This document shows, in pieces, positions 55,098 through 64,000 of a stretch of DNA of 64,000 bases (position 1 is the first letter of the stretch; the number at the start of each line of letters is the position of its first letter). Source of the DNA: Leptotrichia buccalis C-1013-b. GTDB lineage: Bacteria; Fusobacteriota; Fusobacteriia; Fusobacteriales; Leptotrichiaceae. Both the position numbers and the translations under genes were made by a program. The notes below the pieces were generated by a model, which saw only the letters and a program-made list of their open reading frames with translations, made no database searches and had not been told where the DNA came from. The stretch spans positions 806,001-870,000 of the forward strand of contig NC_013192.1 of assembly GCF_000023905.1 (NCBI RefSeq), given 5' to 3'.

Positions 55098-56312
55098 ATG
55101 GGAAAAAAAGCATTAGTAATCGGAGCTGGAGGAGTGTCAAATGTGGTTTGTCATAAATGTGCACAAAATTCAGAAGTATTTAGTTCAATTATGATAGCCA
55201 GCCGTAGAAAAGTGAAATGTGATGAAATCAAGGAAAGAATTGAAAAAAGTAAATATGCTGGAAGAATTGAAATTCAAACTGCACAGGTGGATGCTAACAA
55301 TGTGCCTGAATTAGTGGCATTGATTAACGAATATAAGCCTGACATTGTGATAAATGTAGCTTTACCGTATCAGGACTTGACAATTATGGATGCTTGTCTT
55401 GAAACTAAGACTGATTATTTGGACACAGCAAATTATGAGCCGTTGGATACAGCTAAATTTGAGTACAAATGGCAATGGGCTTATAAAGAAAAATTTGAAA
55501 AGGCTGGAATTACAGCTATTTTAGGAAGCGGATTTGATCCAGGAGTTACTGGAGTATTTTCAGCGTATGCACAAAAGCATTATTTTGATGAAATAAATTA
55601 CATTGATATTCTTGACGCAAATGCTGGAGATCATGGTTATCCATTTGCAACAAACTTTAATCCTGAAATTAACATTAGGGAAGTTACAGCTAACGGAAGT
55701 TACTGGGAAGAAGGAAAATGGGTAGAAACAGAGCCAATGGAAATCAAAAGAGTATACAATTTCCCACAAATTGGTGAAAAAGATATGTACTTACTGCACC
55801 ACGAAGAGCTGGAGTCGCTTGCAGTAAATATTAAAGGAATTAAAAGAATTAGATTCTTTATGACTTTTGGACAAAGTTACTTGACTCATCTAAAAGTGCT
55901 TGAAAATGTTGGGATGACTTCAATTGAGCCAATAGAATTTGAAGGAAAACAAATTGTGCCATTGCAATTCTTGACAGCAGTATTGCCTGATCCAGCTTCA
56001 CTTGGACCTAGAACAAAAGGAAAGACAAATATTGGAAATATTTTTAGAGGTAAAAAAGATGGGATTGAAAAAACTTATTATGTTTATAATGTGTGCGACC
56101 ATCAAGAATGTTATAAGGAAGTTAGCTCACAAGCGATTTCCTATACGACAGGTGTTCCAGCAATGATTGGAGCGGCAATGGTGCTTACTGGTGAATGGAA
56201 AAAACCAGGAGTATTTAATGTGGAAGAAATGAATCCAGATCCATTTATGGATGCCCTTAATAAATTTGGGTTGCCTTGGGTTGAAGACTTTAATCCGACA
56301 TTAGTTGATTAG
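55098..56312 (+). CDS. Carboxynorspermidine synthase-like (saccharopine dehydrogenase family)
   Basis: 404 aa. Rossmann start KALVIGAGGVSNVVCHKCAQN, then SIMIASRRKVKCDEI, INVALPYQDLTIMDACLE and DTANYEP. The late segment FDPGVTGVFSAYAQKHYFDEI and the whole layout match carboxynorspermidine/carboxyspermidine dehydrogenases, which reductively join aspartate semialdehyde to a diamine in an alternative polyamine route. The partner decarboxylase NspC is not adjacent. The alternative is a lysine-forming saccharopine reductase; length and motifs favour the polyamine enzyme. Confidence 0.85.
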   Translation: MGKKALVIGAGGVSNVVCHKCAQNSEVFSSIMIASRRKVKCDEIKERIEKSKYAGRIEIQTAQVDANNVPELVALINEYKPDIVINVALPYQDLTIMDACLETKTDYLDTANYEPLDTAKFEYKWQWAYKEKFEKAGITAILGSGFDPGVTGVFSAYAQKHYFDEINYIDILDANAGDHGYPFATNFNPEINIREVTANGSYWEEGKWVETEPMEIKRVYNFPQIGEKDMYLLHHEELESLAVNIKGIKRIRFFMTFGQSYLTHLKVLENVGMTSIEPIEFEGKQIVPLQFLTAVLPDPASLGPRTKGKTNIGNIFRGKKDGIEKTYYVYNVCDHQECYKEVSSQAISYTTGVPAMIGAAMVLTGEWKKPGVFNVEEMNPDPFMDALNKFGLPWVEDFNPTLVD

Positions 56313-56445
56313 GTAAATTTATGAAAAAAATTGAATTTGTAAAGATGGTTAAAATTTGGTAATTTAGAAATAGTGGAATTGAAAATTATCTTTTAATAGT
56401 TTATTAATAATTTAATAAATTATAGAACAAAATTAAAATATTGGG

Positions 56446-56486
56446 TATTTTTAGTAGTTTGTTTTTTTCAAAACAAATTAAAAATA
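56446..56486. repeat. Long inverted repeat upstream of the BMP lipoprotein promoter
   Basis: TATTTTTA-gtag-TTTGTTTT (56446-56465) mirrors AAAACAAA-t-TAAAAATA (56470-56486). Its right arm ends six bases before the -35. It could end transcription of the upstream gene or be a binding site. Confidence 0.45.
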
Positions 56487-56491
56487 CTATT

Positions 56492-56519
56492 TTGACAATT
56501 AAAAAAAATGGGGTATAAT
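56492..56519 (+). promoter_or_regulatory. Promoter of the BMP lipoprotein gene
   Basis: TTGACA at 56492-56497, 16-base spacer, TATAAT at 56514-56519, 38 bases before the ATG. Confidence 0.85.
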
Positions 56520-56556
56520 TTAAATGTAAACAAATAAAAATTTTTAGGAGGAGAAA

Positions 56557-57597
56557 ATGAAAAGAATTGTAACGCTTTTTAGTGTAATTTTTGCACTAAT
56601 GTTAGTTGTGGCTTGTGGAAATAAACCAGCTACAGGGGAGCAGGTAAAAGATGGAAAGACATCTGCTGATTCAACAAATTCTAAGAAAGCTGTGGCGGTA
56701 GTATATTCTACTGGTGGAAAAGGTGACAAATCATTTAATGATGCGACTTTTAGAGGATTACAAAAAGCTCAGAAGGAATTGGGAATAACTTTTAAGGAAT
56801 ATGAGCCCAAAGATCCTGCTACAGAAGCAAAAAATGCTTTGACACAGTTCGCGGAATCTGGAGAATTTGATTTAATTATTGCAGTTGGATATACAATGAA
56901 AGATTCATTAGTTGCAGTAGCTCAGACATTCCCTGATCAAAAATTTGCAATAATTGACGAAACTGTAAACGGATTGCCAAATGTTGCTTCTATTTTGTTT
57001 AAAGAACAGGAAGGTTCATTCTTAGTTGGAGCATTGGCTGGAATGATGGATAAAACAGGGACTATTGGATTTGTTGGTGCAAATGAATCTGAATTGATTA
57101 ACAGATTCTATGCTGGATACGAACAAGGTGCAAAATATATAAAACCTGGAATTAAAGTTTTACCTGTTTATATTGGAGGAAACAATGCATTTAACGACCA
57201 GGCATCAGCTAAAGCTAAAACTGAAACATTGGTTCAACAAGGTGCAGATATTATTTATCATGCTGCTGGGGCAAGTGGACTGGGAGTTTTCCAAGCAGTT
57301 AAAGAAAAAAATATTTACGGTATCGGTGTAGATTCTGACCAAGACGGTTTATATCCAGGAACAATTTTAACATCTATGTTAAAATATGTTGATAATGCAA
57401 CATTTGATGTAATCAAAGCTGCTGTAGACGGAAAATTTGAAGCTAAGTTACAAACTTTTGGAATCAAGGAAAATGGTGTAGGAACTACAAATTTTGAATT
57501 TACAAAAGATAAAATTGGTGAAGAAAATCTTAAGAAATTGGAACAAATCAAACAAGATATTAAAGATGGAAAAATTGTTGTAAAAGCATCAAGATAA
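56557..57597 (+). CDS. BMP-family nucleoside-binding lipoprotein (PnrA-like)
   Basis: 346 aa lipoprotein (LVVAC, Cys20). Periplasmic-binding fold of the BMP family: VYSTGGKGDKSFNDATFRGL, NALTQFAESGEFDLIIAVGYTMKDS, FVGANESELINRFYAGYEQGAKY and GIGVDSDQDGLYPGTILTSMLK. Captures nucleosides for an ABC importer. The permease and ATPase genes do not follow; instead pyrimidine-nucleoside phosphorylase does, after a terminator, which supports a nucleoside ligand. AGGAGGAG site. Confidence 0.93.
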   Translation: MKRIVTLFSVIFALMLVVACGNKPATGEQVKDGKTSADSTNSKKAVAVVYSTGGKGDKSFNDATFRGLQKAQKELGITFKEYEPKDPATEAKNALTQFAESGEFDLIIAVGYTMKDSLVAVAQTFPDQKFAIIDETVNGLPNVASILFKEQEGSFLVGALAGMMDKTGTIGFVGANESELINRFYAGYEQGAKYIKPGIKVLPVYIGGNNAFNDQASAKAKTETLVQQGADIIYHAAGASGLGVFQAVKEKNIYGIGVDSDQDGLYPGTILTSMLKYVDNATFDVIKAAVDGKFEAKLQTFGIKENGVGTTNFEFTKDKIGEENLKKLEQIKQDIKDGKIVVKASR

Positions 57598-57645
57598 TTT
57601 TTAAGTGTATAAATTTTAATTTTTTTAGATTGTTTATATAAAAAT

Positions 57646-57698
57646 GGTTGTTTAAGGTTGATATTATTAAAAAGTATCGTTCTTTTAAGCAACCTTTT
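57646..57698 (+). terminator. Terminator after the BMP lipoprotein gene
   Basis: GGTTGTTTAA (57646-57655) pairs with TTAAGCAACC (57685-57694) with one wobble, then TTTTCTTTTC. Confidence 0.75.
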
Positions 57699-57743
57699 CT
57701 TTTCATTTTTTAAGTAGAAATTTAAAATTTAGGAGTTGATTTT

Positions 57744-59045
57744 ATGAGAGCAGTAGATATAATTCAAAAAAAACGTGATAACGAAAAACTTTCAGATAAA
57801 GAAATTGAGTTCTTGTTAAATGGATATCTAGCTGGAGATATACCTGATTATCAAATGTCGGCATTTCTTATGGCAGTTTACTTTAATGATATGTCGCAGG
57901 AAGAATTGTTAAAATTTACAATGTTAATGAGAGATTCTGGAGATGTTATAAAATTTGATGAAATAAACAGATTTTTAGTGGACAAGCATAGTACAGGGGG
58001 AGTTGGAGACAAGGTTACTGTTGTACTTTCCCCAATTTTATCAGCACTTGGAATGGGGAATGTTAAATTATCAGGAAAAGGTCTTGGACATACTGGGGGA
58101 ACAATTGATAAATTTGAGTCAATTAAAGGATTTAGGTTTTCAACTACGAAAGATGAACTTGTGAAAATTGCCAATAAGACAGGAGTTGGGCTTATGGGCT
58201 ACAGCGATAAAATTGTCCCTCTTGATAAAAAATTGTATTCTTTACGTGATGTTACAGCGACTGTGCCAAGTATTCCGCTAATTGCAAGCAGCATTATGAG
58301 TAAAAAGCTGGCAATTCATTCAGATGTTATAATTCTTGATGTAAAAGTTGGGGATGGAGCTTTTATGAAAAATTTGGAGCTAGCTGAAAAATTGTCGGAA
58401 AGAATGATTGAAATAGGAAAAGGAGCCGACAGAAAAGTAAGGGTTGTGTTAAGTAATATGGATGAGCCGCTAGGACATGCAGTTGGAAATGCAAATGAAA
58501 TTATTGAGGCAATAGAGTTTCTAAAAGGAAATTATGCAGATGATTTAAAAGAAGTTGTTTATACAATTGCAAGTTTAGCATTAAAGGAAAAAGGAGAAGT
58601 AAAGGAACTGGAAGAAGCGAAGGAAAAAATTGACAAAGTAATAAACGATGGAAGCGCATTGAAAATTTTATCTGAATTTATTGAAGAAAGTGGTGGGAAT
58701 AAAGAGCTTGTAAATAATTATGACTTATTGCCGAAAGCAAAATCCGTAATGGAAATTTTTTCTGAAAAAGAAGGATATATAAAAAAAATAAAAACAGAAG
58801 AAATTGGAAAAGCAGCAATGATTATAGGTGCTGGACGTGCAAAAAAAGAAGATGAAATTGACCATGCAGTTGGAATAAATATTTTCAAAAAAGTAGGAGA
58901 AAAGATAGCTAAAAACGAAAAAATTGCTGAAATTTATTATAATAATGGTGAAAATGTGGAAGAGTCTAAAAATATGATTTTAGAGGCATTTGTTTTGACT
59001 GAGGAAAAAGTTGAAAAACAAAAAGCTGTTTTGAAAATTATATAA
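57744..59045 (+). CDS. Pyrimidine-nucleoside phosphorylase
   Basis: 433 aa, typical length. Phosphorolysis of uridine and thymidine to base and (deoxy)ribose 1-phosphate. The family motif KLSGKGLGHTGGTIDKFESIKGF and the phosphate-site DKHSTGGVGDKVTVVLSPILSALG are both present, with IASSIMSKKLAIHSDVIILDVKVG. Could be named pdp or deoA. Follows the nucleoside-binding lipoprotein, so together they suggest nucleoside scavenging. Confidence 0.95.
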   Translation: MRAVDIIQKKRDNEKLSDKEIEFLLNGYLAGDIPDYQMSAFLMAVYFNDMSQEELLKFTMLMRDSGDVIKFDEINRFLVDKHSTGGVGDKVTVVLSPILSALGMGNVKLSGKGLGHTGGTIDKFESIKGFRFSTTKDELVKIANKTGVGLMGYSDKIVPLDKKLYSLRDVTATVPSIPLIASSIMSKKLAIHSDVIILDVKVGDGAFMKNLELAEKLSERMIEIGKGADRKVRVVLSNMDEPLGHAVGNANEIIEAIEFLKGNYADDLKEVVYTIASLALKEKGEVKELEEAKEKIDKVINDGSALKILSEFIEESGGNKELVNNYDLLPKAKSVMEIFSEKEGYIKKIKTEEIGKAAMIIGAGRAKKEDEIDHAVGINIFKKVGEKIAKNEKIAEIYYNNGENVEESKNMILEAFVLTEEKVEKQKAVLKII

Positions 59046-59132
59046 TATTGTTAGTTCAAATAATACTGATAAAATTTTAAGAATTGTTTTATAATTTAAA
59101 TATTTATAATTACTAATATTAGATTTAAAAAT

Positions 59133-59154
59133 AAGGGGTTTAAAATAACCCCTT
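59133..59154. terminator. Bidirectional terminator between convergent genes
   Basis: AAGGGGTT (59133-59140), 6-base loop, AACCCCTT (59147-59154), between the phosphorylase gene and the SPFH gene on the opposite strand. Confidence 0.8.
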
Positions 59155-59164
59155 AATAATTTAA

Positions 59165-60154
59165 TTATACTAATTTTTTTCCACATTCAGGACAAAATTT
59201 TGCTCCATTTGTTTTTGTTCCGCATTCAGGACAGAATTTTGGTGGAGTAGCATCGGATGAAGCTGAAGATTGATTTTGAGATGATGATTGGGATTGTTGA
59301 TTTTGATTATTCTGGTTTTGCATTTGATTCATCATTTGCTGTCCCATCATCATTCCCATTTGCATTCCAGCCATATTGCTTGCCATATTTCCCCCTGAAG
59401 AATCATTTCCCATAGAATCAGCCATAGCCATTTGAGTGTATCTGTTTACATCGCCAACCATACTTTGTCCTGCGGCTTTTTCTTGCATTCGCTTGATTTC
59501 TTCGGGATAATTAAAACTAGAAACTGAAAAGCTTGGAACAGACAGTCCCATTTTTCTCATTTCCATGTCTAAATCTTGTCTTATTCCAGCACTTATTTCA
59601 AATGAATTTATTTGAAGATTGAACATATCTTTCCCTTCTCTTGAAATCCATTTCATAAGTAGTTGATCTAACATTGAAATTACACGTTCTTTCACATCAT
59701 CAATATAAAATTGTTGTTTAATTCCAGCGATTTTATCAATAAGAACATTATAATCATCAATTTTACAGGCCATTGTACCGAAAGCACGGATTGGCATTCC
59801 TCCCGGAAGTCCTGGCGCTGGAATATTGACAGCATTTTTAGTTCCCCATTTTACAGTAACTTCTTTCGTATTGATAAACAGCACTTCGGCTCTTATTCCA
59901 GAATTAAATCCAAATTTGAAACCTTTTAATGTGGATAAAAATGGAATAATTTGAGATTCAATGTCGTATCTTCCATCATCTACAAAAACTCCTTCCACTT
60001 TGCCGTTATAGAGAAATATCGCATCCTGTCCAGGTTTTATAATAAGTTTTGAACCTTTTTTGATTTCCTTGTTTGACCATTTCCAAAATAACATATCATC
60101 GTTGTATTCTTCCCATTCAATGACATTTGCAAATTGATTACCGAATAATCCCAT
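59165..60154 (-). CDS. SPFH-domain/zinc-ribbon protein (YdjI-like)
   Basis: 329 aa. The N-terminal two thirds is the SPFH-type domain seen in Bacillus YdjI (formerly called virion core protein): VIEWEEYNDDMLFWKWSNKEIKKGSKLIIKPGQDAIFLYNG. Then a Met/Gln/Asn/Ser-rich linker, and two CxxC pairs at the C-terminus (FCPECGTK, FCPECGKK) forming a zinc ribbon. Its partner pspA is 18 bases upstream. In Bacillus YdjI helps place PspA at the membrane under cell-envelope stress. Confidence 0.9.
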   Translation of the reverse strand: MGLFGNQFANVIEWEEYNDDMLFWKWSNKEIKKGSKLIIKPGQDAIFLYNGKVEGVFVDDGRYDIESQIIPFLSTLKGFKFGFNSGIRAEVLFINTKEVTVKWGTKNAVNIPAPGLPGGMPIRAFGTMACKIDDYNVLIDKIAGIKQQFYIDDVKERVISMLDQLLMKWISREGKDMFNLQINSFEISAGIRQDLDMEMRKMGLSVPSFSVSSFNYPEEIKRMQEKAAGQSMVGDVNRYTQMAMADSMGNDSSGGNMASNMAGMQMGMMMGQQMMNQMQNQNNQNQQSQSSSQNQSSASSDATPPKFCPECGTKTNGAKFCPECGKKLV

Positions 60155-60172
60155 AATTAATTTCTCCTTTTC

Positions 60173-60859
60173 TTATTCTAGTCCCATTTCCTTTTTCATT
60201 TTTTCAAGTTCAGCGTCAACTGCTGAAGATGTTTCTGATGAATTATCATCATATTTTTTCATTAAATCATCAATTCCGTCACTTTTTGGCATGTTTAATT
60301 CCATTTTTGCATTTGCTTCGTCAATCATTCTATTGGCTTTTTCTTCCATTGCATTAAAGGCTGAAACGTTTCCGTTTGGTCCTGCACCTGAAAGAGAACT
60401 AATTCTTTCGCTAGTTTTTGCCATTTTCATTTTTGCCTTGATTTCACTTCGTTTTGCAGATAATTTTTGAATGTCACTTGCAAGTTTATCGTGCATTTCA
60501 CGCATTTTTAGAGCATTTTGTGCTGCAACTTCTTTATCATTGTTAAGTGATTCTAATTTAGTCTGAAGAGTAGCCTTTTTTTCAAGAAATAATTTTGCAT
60601 CACTTTCATTTCCTGATTTTAATGCTTTTCTAGCATATGTGTCCATCTTTTTGATTTCATCTTCACATTCTATAACTTTTCTTTTTGCAGCGCTTTCTTG
60701 AGCCATAACTGCCGCTGTTTCTGATTTTACGCTATTAAGATCTCTTTCCATATTTCTCACATATTGATCTATCATTTTTTCAGGATTTTCCATTTTATCC
60801 AGTAGTGAATTAATATTAGCTGACATAATGTCTTTAAATCTCCCTAAAATACTTGCCAT
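60173..60859 (-). CDS. pspA: PspA/IM30-family envelope-stress protein
   Basis: 228 aa, nearly all helical. Starts MASILGRFKDIMSANINSLLDKMENPEKMIDQYVRNM, the standard PspA amphipathic helix and hairpin. ESCRT-III-like protein that coats and stabilises damaged inner membrane. No pspF, pspB or pspC is nearby, as in the Bacillus-type arrangement. AGGAGGAAG site. Confidence 0.94.
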   Translation of the reverse strand: MASILGRFKDIMSANINSLLDKMENPEKMIDQYVRNMERDLNSVKSETAAVMAQESAAKRKVIECEDEIKKMDTYARKALKSGNESDAKLFLEKKATLQTKLESLNNDKEVAAQNALKMREMHDKLASDIQKLSAKRSEIKAKMKMAKTSERISSLSGAGPNGNVSAFNAMEEKANRMIDEANAKMELNMPKSDGIDDLMKKYDDNSSETSSAVDAELEKMKKEMGLE

Positions 60860-60917
60860 TTTTCTTCCTCCTAATTTTTATTTATTTTTTACAAAAAAAA
60901 ATCTACTTGTCAATAAA

Positions 60918-60945
60918 AGTGTACCTTATATTTCTGTTTTGTCAA
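60918..60945 (-). promoter_or_regulatory. Promoter of the pspA-SPFH unit
   Basis: Minus strand TTGACA (60945-60940), 16-base spacer, TACACT (60923-60918). A second TTGACA (60913-60908) lies 27 bases downstream of the first. Confidence 0.6.
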
Positions 60946-61025
60946 TAGTGGTACAATTTAAAATAAAAATGCAGTAAATTTTTATAAAAAAATTAATAAA
61001 AATAAAGGGAATATTTTCCAATGAA

Positions 61026-61054
61026 TAGACAAAAATTTGAATAAATGATATAAT
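61026..61054 (+). promoter_or_regulatory. Promoter upstream of the 61103 gene and secA
   Basis: TAGACA at 61026-61031, 17-base spacer, extended -10 TGATATAAT (TATAAT 61049-61054). Confidence 0.7.
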
Positions 61055-61102
61055 AAGTGAGTTTTTAAATTAAAATGATAAGATTTTGGGAGCATAAATA
61101 TA

Positions 61103-61501
61103 GTGAAAAAAATAGTTATAAATAAACGTAAGAATGTAATGCTTATTATGACTTGCATTGTTTTTATGATGACTTATTCAAGTCTTTTAGGGACACCAGG
61201 ATTTAGTTATAAATTAAGTGTTTTTGTAGATGAAAACAATTTGACGCACGAAGACATTAAAGATTTGATTGTAAAAATTAATCAAATTGAAAGTCAAAAT
61301 AATAAAAAACTTACACAGGAACTGAGAAAAATAGGGAAACGTAAGGAAAAGCAAAAGAATAAAGAGTTTTTAACATCTGAAAAAAATCAGAATATTTTTT
61401 TGGAAAAAGAGAAAAATATTCAAAAAAATTCTAAAAATATTGGAGATATAGGAATCTTTCTTATGAAAAAAAGTGAAAATAATTTAAGAGCAAGAGAATA
61501 A
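61103..61501 (+). CDS. Small membrane-anchored charged protein
   Basis: 132 aa from a GTG start, with GGGAG 10 bases upstream. A basic N-terminus, one hydrophobic segment (about 12-32) and then a Lys/Glu/Asn-rich helical tail that looks coiled-coil. No family recognised. It precedes secA by about 60 bases with no terminator between, so it probably shares its transcript. Confidence 0.7.
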   Translation: MKKIVINKRKNVMLIMTCIVFMMTYSSLLGTPGFSYKLSVFVDENNLTHEDIKDLIVKINQIESQNNKKLTQELRKIGKRKEKQKNKEFLTSEKNQNIFLEKEKNIQKNSKNIGDIGIFLMKKSENNLRARE

Positions 61502-61562
61502 AAGCCAAATATTTTGATAATTTGTAACAAAAGAAAATAAATGATGAGAAAGGATTGAAATT

Positions 61563-64000
61563 ATGTTAAAAAAAATAGGAGAAAAAATATTTGGTACATC
61601 AGACGAGAGAGAAATAAAAAAAATGAAAAAACTGGTGAATAAAATTAATGAAATTGAGCCACTTTTTGAAAAAATGACAGATGAAGAATTGCAGCATAAA
61701 ACAGTAGAGTTTAAAGAAAGATTAAAAAAAGAAACACTAGATGATATTTTAGTAGAAGCATTTGCAACAGTCAGAGAAACTTCTAAAAGACTAATGGGAA
61801 TGCGTCATTATGATGTTCAGCTGATTGGTGGAATGATTCTTCATAAAGGTAGCATTGCGGAAATGAAAACAGGGGAAGGAAAAACTCTGATGGCAACGCT
61901 TCCAATTTATTTGAATGCATTGACAGGAAAAGGAGTGCATGTCGTAACAGTTAATGACTATCTTGCAAAGCGGGATAGAGATATTATGGCAGAACTTTTT
62001 GAATTTTTAGGACTAACTTCAGGAGTAATTGTTGGAAATATTACGCCAGAACAAAGAAAAGCTAGTTACAACTGCGATATTACTTATGGAACAAATAATG
62101 AGTTCGGATTTGATTATTTGAGAGACAACATGGTAGGAGAACTTGAAGATAAAGTACAACGTGGACATAATTATGTAATTGTCGATGAGATTGATTCGAT
62201 TCTGATTGATGAGGCAAGAACACCGCTTATTATTTCGGGAGCCGCTGAAGAAACTACAGAATGGTACAATACCTTTGCTGAAGTTGCTAAAAGATTGAAA
62301 AGAAGTTATAAAACTGAAGAAATTAAGGACAAGAAAAATACTGTAATACCAGATGAAGATTGGGAAGATTATGAAGTTGACGAAAAATCTCATACTGTAA
62401 CAATTACAGATAAAGGGATTAAAAATGTTGAAAGAATATTAAAAATTGATAACTTATATTCGCCAGAATATGTAGAACTTACTCATTTTTTGACACAGGC
62501 TTTAAAAGCAAAAGAATTATTTAAATTGGACAGGGATTATATTATCAATGATGAAAATGAAGTTATTATAGTTGATGAATTTACTGGTCGTCTTATGGAT
62601 GGAAGACGTTATTCAGATGGCTTACATCAGGCGATAGAAGCTAAGGAAAAACTGGAAGTTGCTGGAGAAAATCAGACTCTTGCGACAATTACATTGCAAA
62701 ATTACTTTAGAATGTATGAAAAATTATCAGGAATGACAGGAACTGCAAAAACAGAAGAAGATGAATTTAAACAAATTTATAGCTTAAAAGTTATTGTAGT
62801 GCCTACAAATAAACCTGTTGCCAGAGTTGACTTGCCAGATGTAATTTATATGAATAAAAAAGCTAAATACAAAGCAATCGCAAGAAAAATCGAAGAACTT
62901 TATCAAAAAGGGCAGCCAGTCCTTGTCGGTACAGCATCAATTCAACATTCGGAAGAAGTTTCAGCATTATTGAAAAAGAAAAAAATTCCACACGAAATAT
63001 TAAATGCTAAACATCATGAAAGAGAAGCAGAAATCATTGCCCAGGCAGGTCGTTACAAAACAGTAACAATCGCAACAAATATGGCAGGACGTGGAACAGA
63101 TATAAAACTTGGTGGAGATGCAGAATCTTTTGCAGCTAAAGTGGCAGTAAAAGGGACACCTGAATATGATGAAGTTCATAAGGCGTATGTAAAGGAATGT
63201 GAAGAAGACAAGAAAAAAGTTATCGCCGCTGGTGGATTGTTTATCCTGGGGACAGAAAGACATGAAAGTAGACGTATAGATAATCAGTTAAGAGGACGTG
63301 CGGGACGTCAAGGAGATCCAGGAACATCAGAATTCTACTTATCACTTGATGATGACTTGATGAGATTATTTGGTGGAGACAGATTAAAAACAATGATGAA
63401 AATGCTAAAAATTGATGAAGATGAGGAAATTCGTCATAAACAAATCAGTAAATCTGTTGAAAATGCACAAAAACGTATTGAAAGTAGAAACTTTTCATCA
63501 AGAAAAAGTCTTATTGAATATGATGATGTAAATAATACTCAAAGAGAAGTCGTTTATGAACAAAGAGATGCGATTTTGAAAAATGAAAATTTAAAAGAGT
63601 TAATTACAGCAATGATCTCAGATACTGTGGACGATATTGTAAATTCAGCTTATGTCGGTGAAGGAAGCGGAGAAAAAGACTTTAATTTATTGTCAGATAA
63701 ACTTCAGGAAACATTTGGATATGAAATTTCAGAAGGTCTGGAAAATGCAAGTGCAGAAGATATTTCAAATAAAGTTTACGATGATTTGATAAAACTTTAC
63801 GATGAAAAGGAAGAGGCAATTGGAGAAGAAATTTTCAGAAGAATTGAGAGGTATATAATGCTGGAAGTACTGGATTCTAAATGGAGACAGCATTTAAAAG
63901 ATTTAACAGAGTTACGTGAAGGAATAAGACTTCGTTCATATGGACAAAGAAATCCAATTCACGATTACAAAATTGTCGCTTATGATATTTACAATGAAAT
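61563..64000 (+). CDS. secA: Preprotein translocase ATPase SecA, 3' end outside window
   Basis: 812 complete codons visible and still open at the window end. ATPase motor that pushes unfolded proteins through SecYEG, the export route for the many signal-peptide proteins in this window. Walker A region [33 protein letters not shown] (DEAD-like Walker B), [24 protein letters not shown], and [13 protein letters not shown] with [28 protein letters not shown] precedes the ATG. The C-terminal zinc-binding tail, if any, is not visible. Confidence 0.96.
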   Translation, partial: MLKKIGEKIFGTSDEREIKKMKKLVNKINEIEPLFEKMTDEELQHKTVEFKERLKKETLDDILVEAFATVRETSKRLMGMRHYDVQLIGGMILHKGSIAEMKTGEGKTLMATLPIYLNALTGKGVHVVTVNDYLAKRDRDIMAELFEFLGLTSGVIVGNITPEQRKASYNCDITYGTNNEFGFDYLRDNMVGELEDKVQRGHNYVIVDEIDSILIDEARTPLIISGAAEETTEWYNTFAEVAKRLKRSYKTEEIKDKKNTVIPDEDWEDYEVDEKSHTVTITDKGIKNVERILKIDNLYSPEYVELTHFLTQALKAKELFKLDRDYIINDENEVIIVDEFTGRLMDGRRYSDGLHQAIEAKEKLEVAGENQTLATITLQNYFRMYEKLSGMTGTAKTEEDEFKQIYSLKVIVVPTNKPVARVDLPDVIYMNKKAKYKAIARKIEELYQKGQPVLVGTASIQHSEEVSALLKKKKIPHEILNAKHHEREAEIIAQAGRYKTVTIATNMAGRGTDIKLGGDAESFAAKVAVKGTPEYDEVHKAYVKECEEDKKKVIAAGGLFILGTERHESRRIDNQLRGRAGRQGDPGTSEFYLSLDDDLMRLFGGDRLKTMMKMLKIDEDEEIRHKQISKSVENAQKRIESRNFSSRKSLIEYDDVNNTQREVVYEQRDAILKNENLKELITAMISDTVDDIVNSAYVGEGSGEKDFNLLSDKLQETFGYEISEGLENASAEDISNKVYDDLIKLYDEKEEAIGEEIFRRIERYIMLEVLDSKWRQHLKDLTELREGIRLRSYGQRNPIHDYKIVAYDIYNE

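Overview
The window is very AT-rich, with short intergenic gaps, A/T-rich Shine-Dalgarno regions and TTG or GTG starts. Outer-membrane traits are present: a C-terminal autotransporter barrel, many lipoproteins and periplasmic proteins. A sodium-type V-ATPase operon laid out like ntp of Enterococcus hirae is also present. Together these suggest a Fusobacteriota chromosome, most likely Leptotrichia or a close relative. This is inferred from gene content, not from an rRNA. No rRNA, tRNA, CRISPR array or intact transposase was recognised.

Layout. 1-3.8 kb: the end of tilS, then ftsH. 4.0-10.3 kb: nine consecutive genes for small exported proteins or lipoproteins, formed by local duplication (two copies of a short acidic protein, two of an internally duplicated protein, three LprI/DUF1311-like proteins, a DKNYY-repeat protein and a TPR protein). 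10.3-11.7 kb: a 715-base gap holding a structured, less AT-rich block, then an ankyrin protein. 11.8-15.9 kb: ptsI, a DJ-1-like gene, a 151-base MITE-like element, rsmH and an FtsL-like gene. 16.1-24.9 kb: the V-ATPase operon ntpFIKECGABD with a promoter and a palindromic operator-like site. 24.9-31.9 kb, minus strand: metK under a SAM-I riboswitch, a Sel1/TPR lipoprotein, a phospholipase-D-like lipoprotein, a MATE transporter and an exonuclease/phosphatase-family lipoprotein. 32.0-36.9 kb: pyrB-pyrI-(membrane protein)-pyrF-pyrC-pyrE. 36.9-41.6 kb: HAD phosphatase, exported protein, Gfo/Idh oxidoreductase and a three-domain kinase-phosphatase-ligase RNA-repair protein.

41.8-54.8 kb, minus strand, is the most unusual stretch. 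It holds an NlpC/P60 peptidase, a subtilisin autotransporter lipoprotein, an HsdS-like plus degenerate HsdM-like pair, a cell-wall amidase, a membrane protein with a J-like N-terminus and a YARHG C-terminus, an extra DnaK-like Hsp70 and a GrpE-like protein, then two membrane proteins. I infer that the GrpE-like, DnaK-like and J-like/YARHG proteins form a dedicated chaperone set reaching across the inner membrane to the cell wall, with the amidase gene 19 bases downstream.

54.9-64 kb: a carboxynorspermidine-synthase-like dehydrogenase, a BMP/PnrA nucleoside-binding lipoprotein followed by pyrimidine-nucleoside phosphorylase, a PspA plus SPFH/zinc-ribbon pair on the minus strand, a small membrane-anchored protein, and secA running off the window end.

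Several promoters match TTGACA-N17-TATAAT almost perfectly and most transcription units end in clear hairpin-plus-T terminators, so operon limits are well supported. Functions rest on motif recognition by eye. Alignments and searches were not run.
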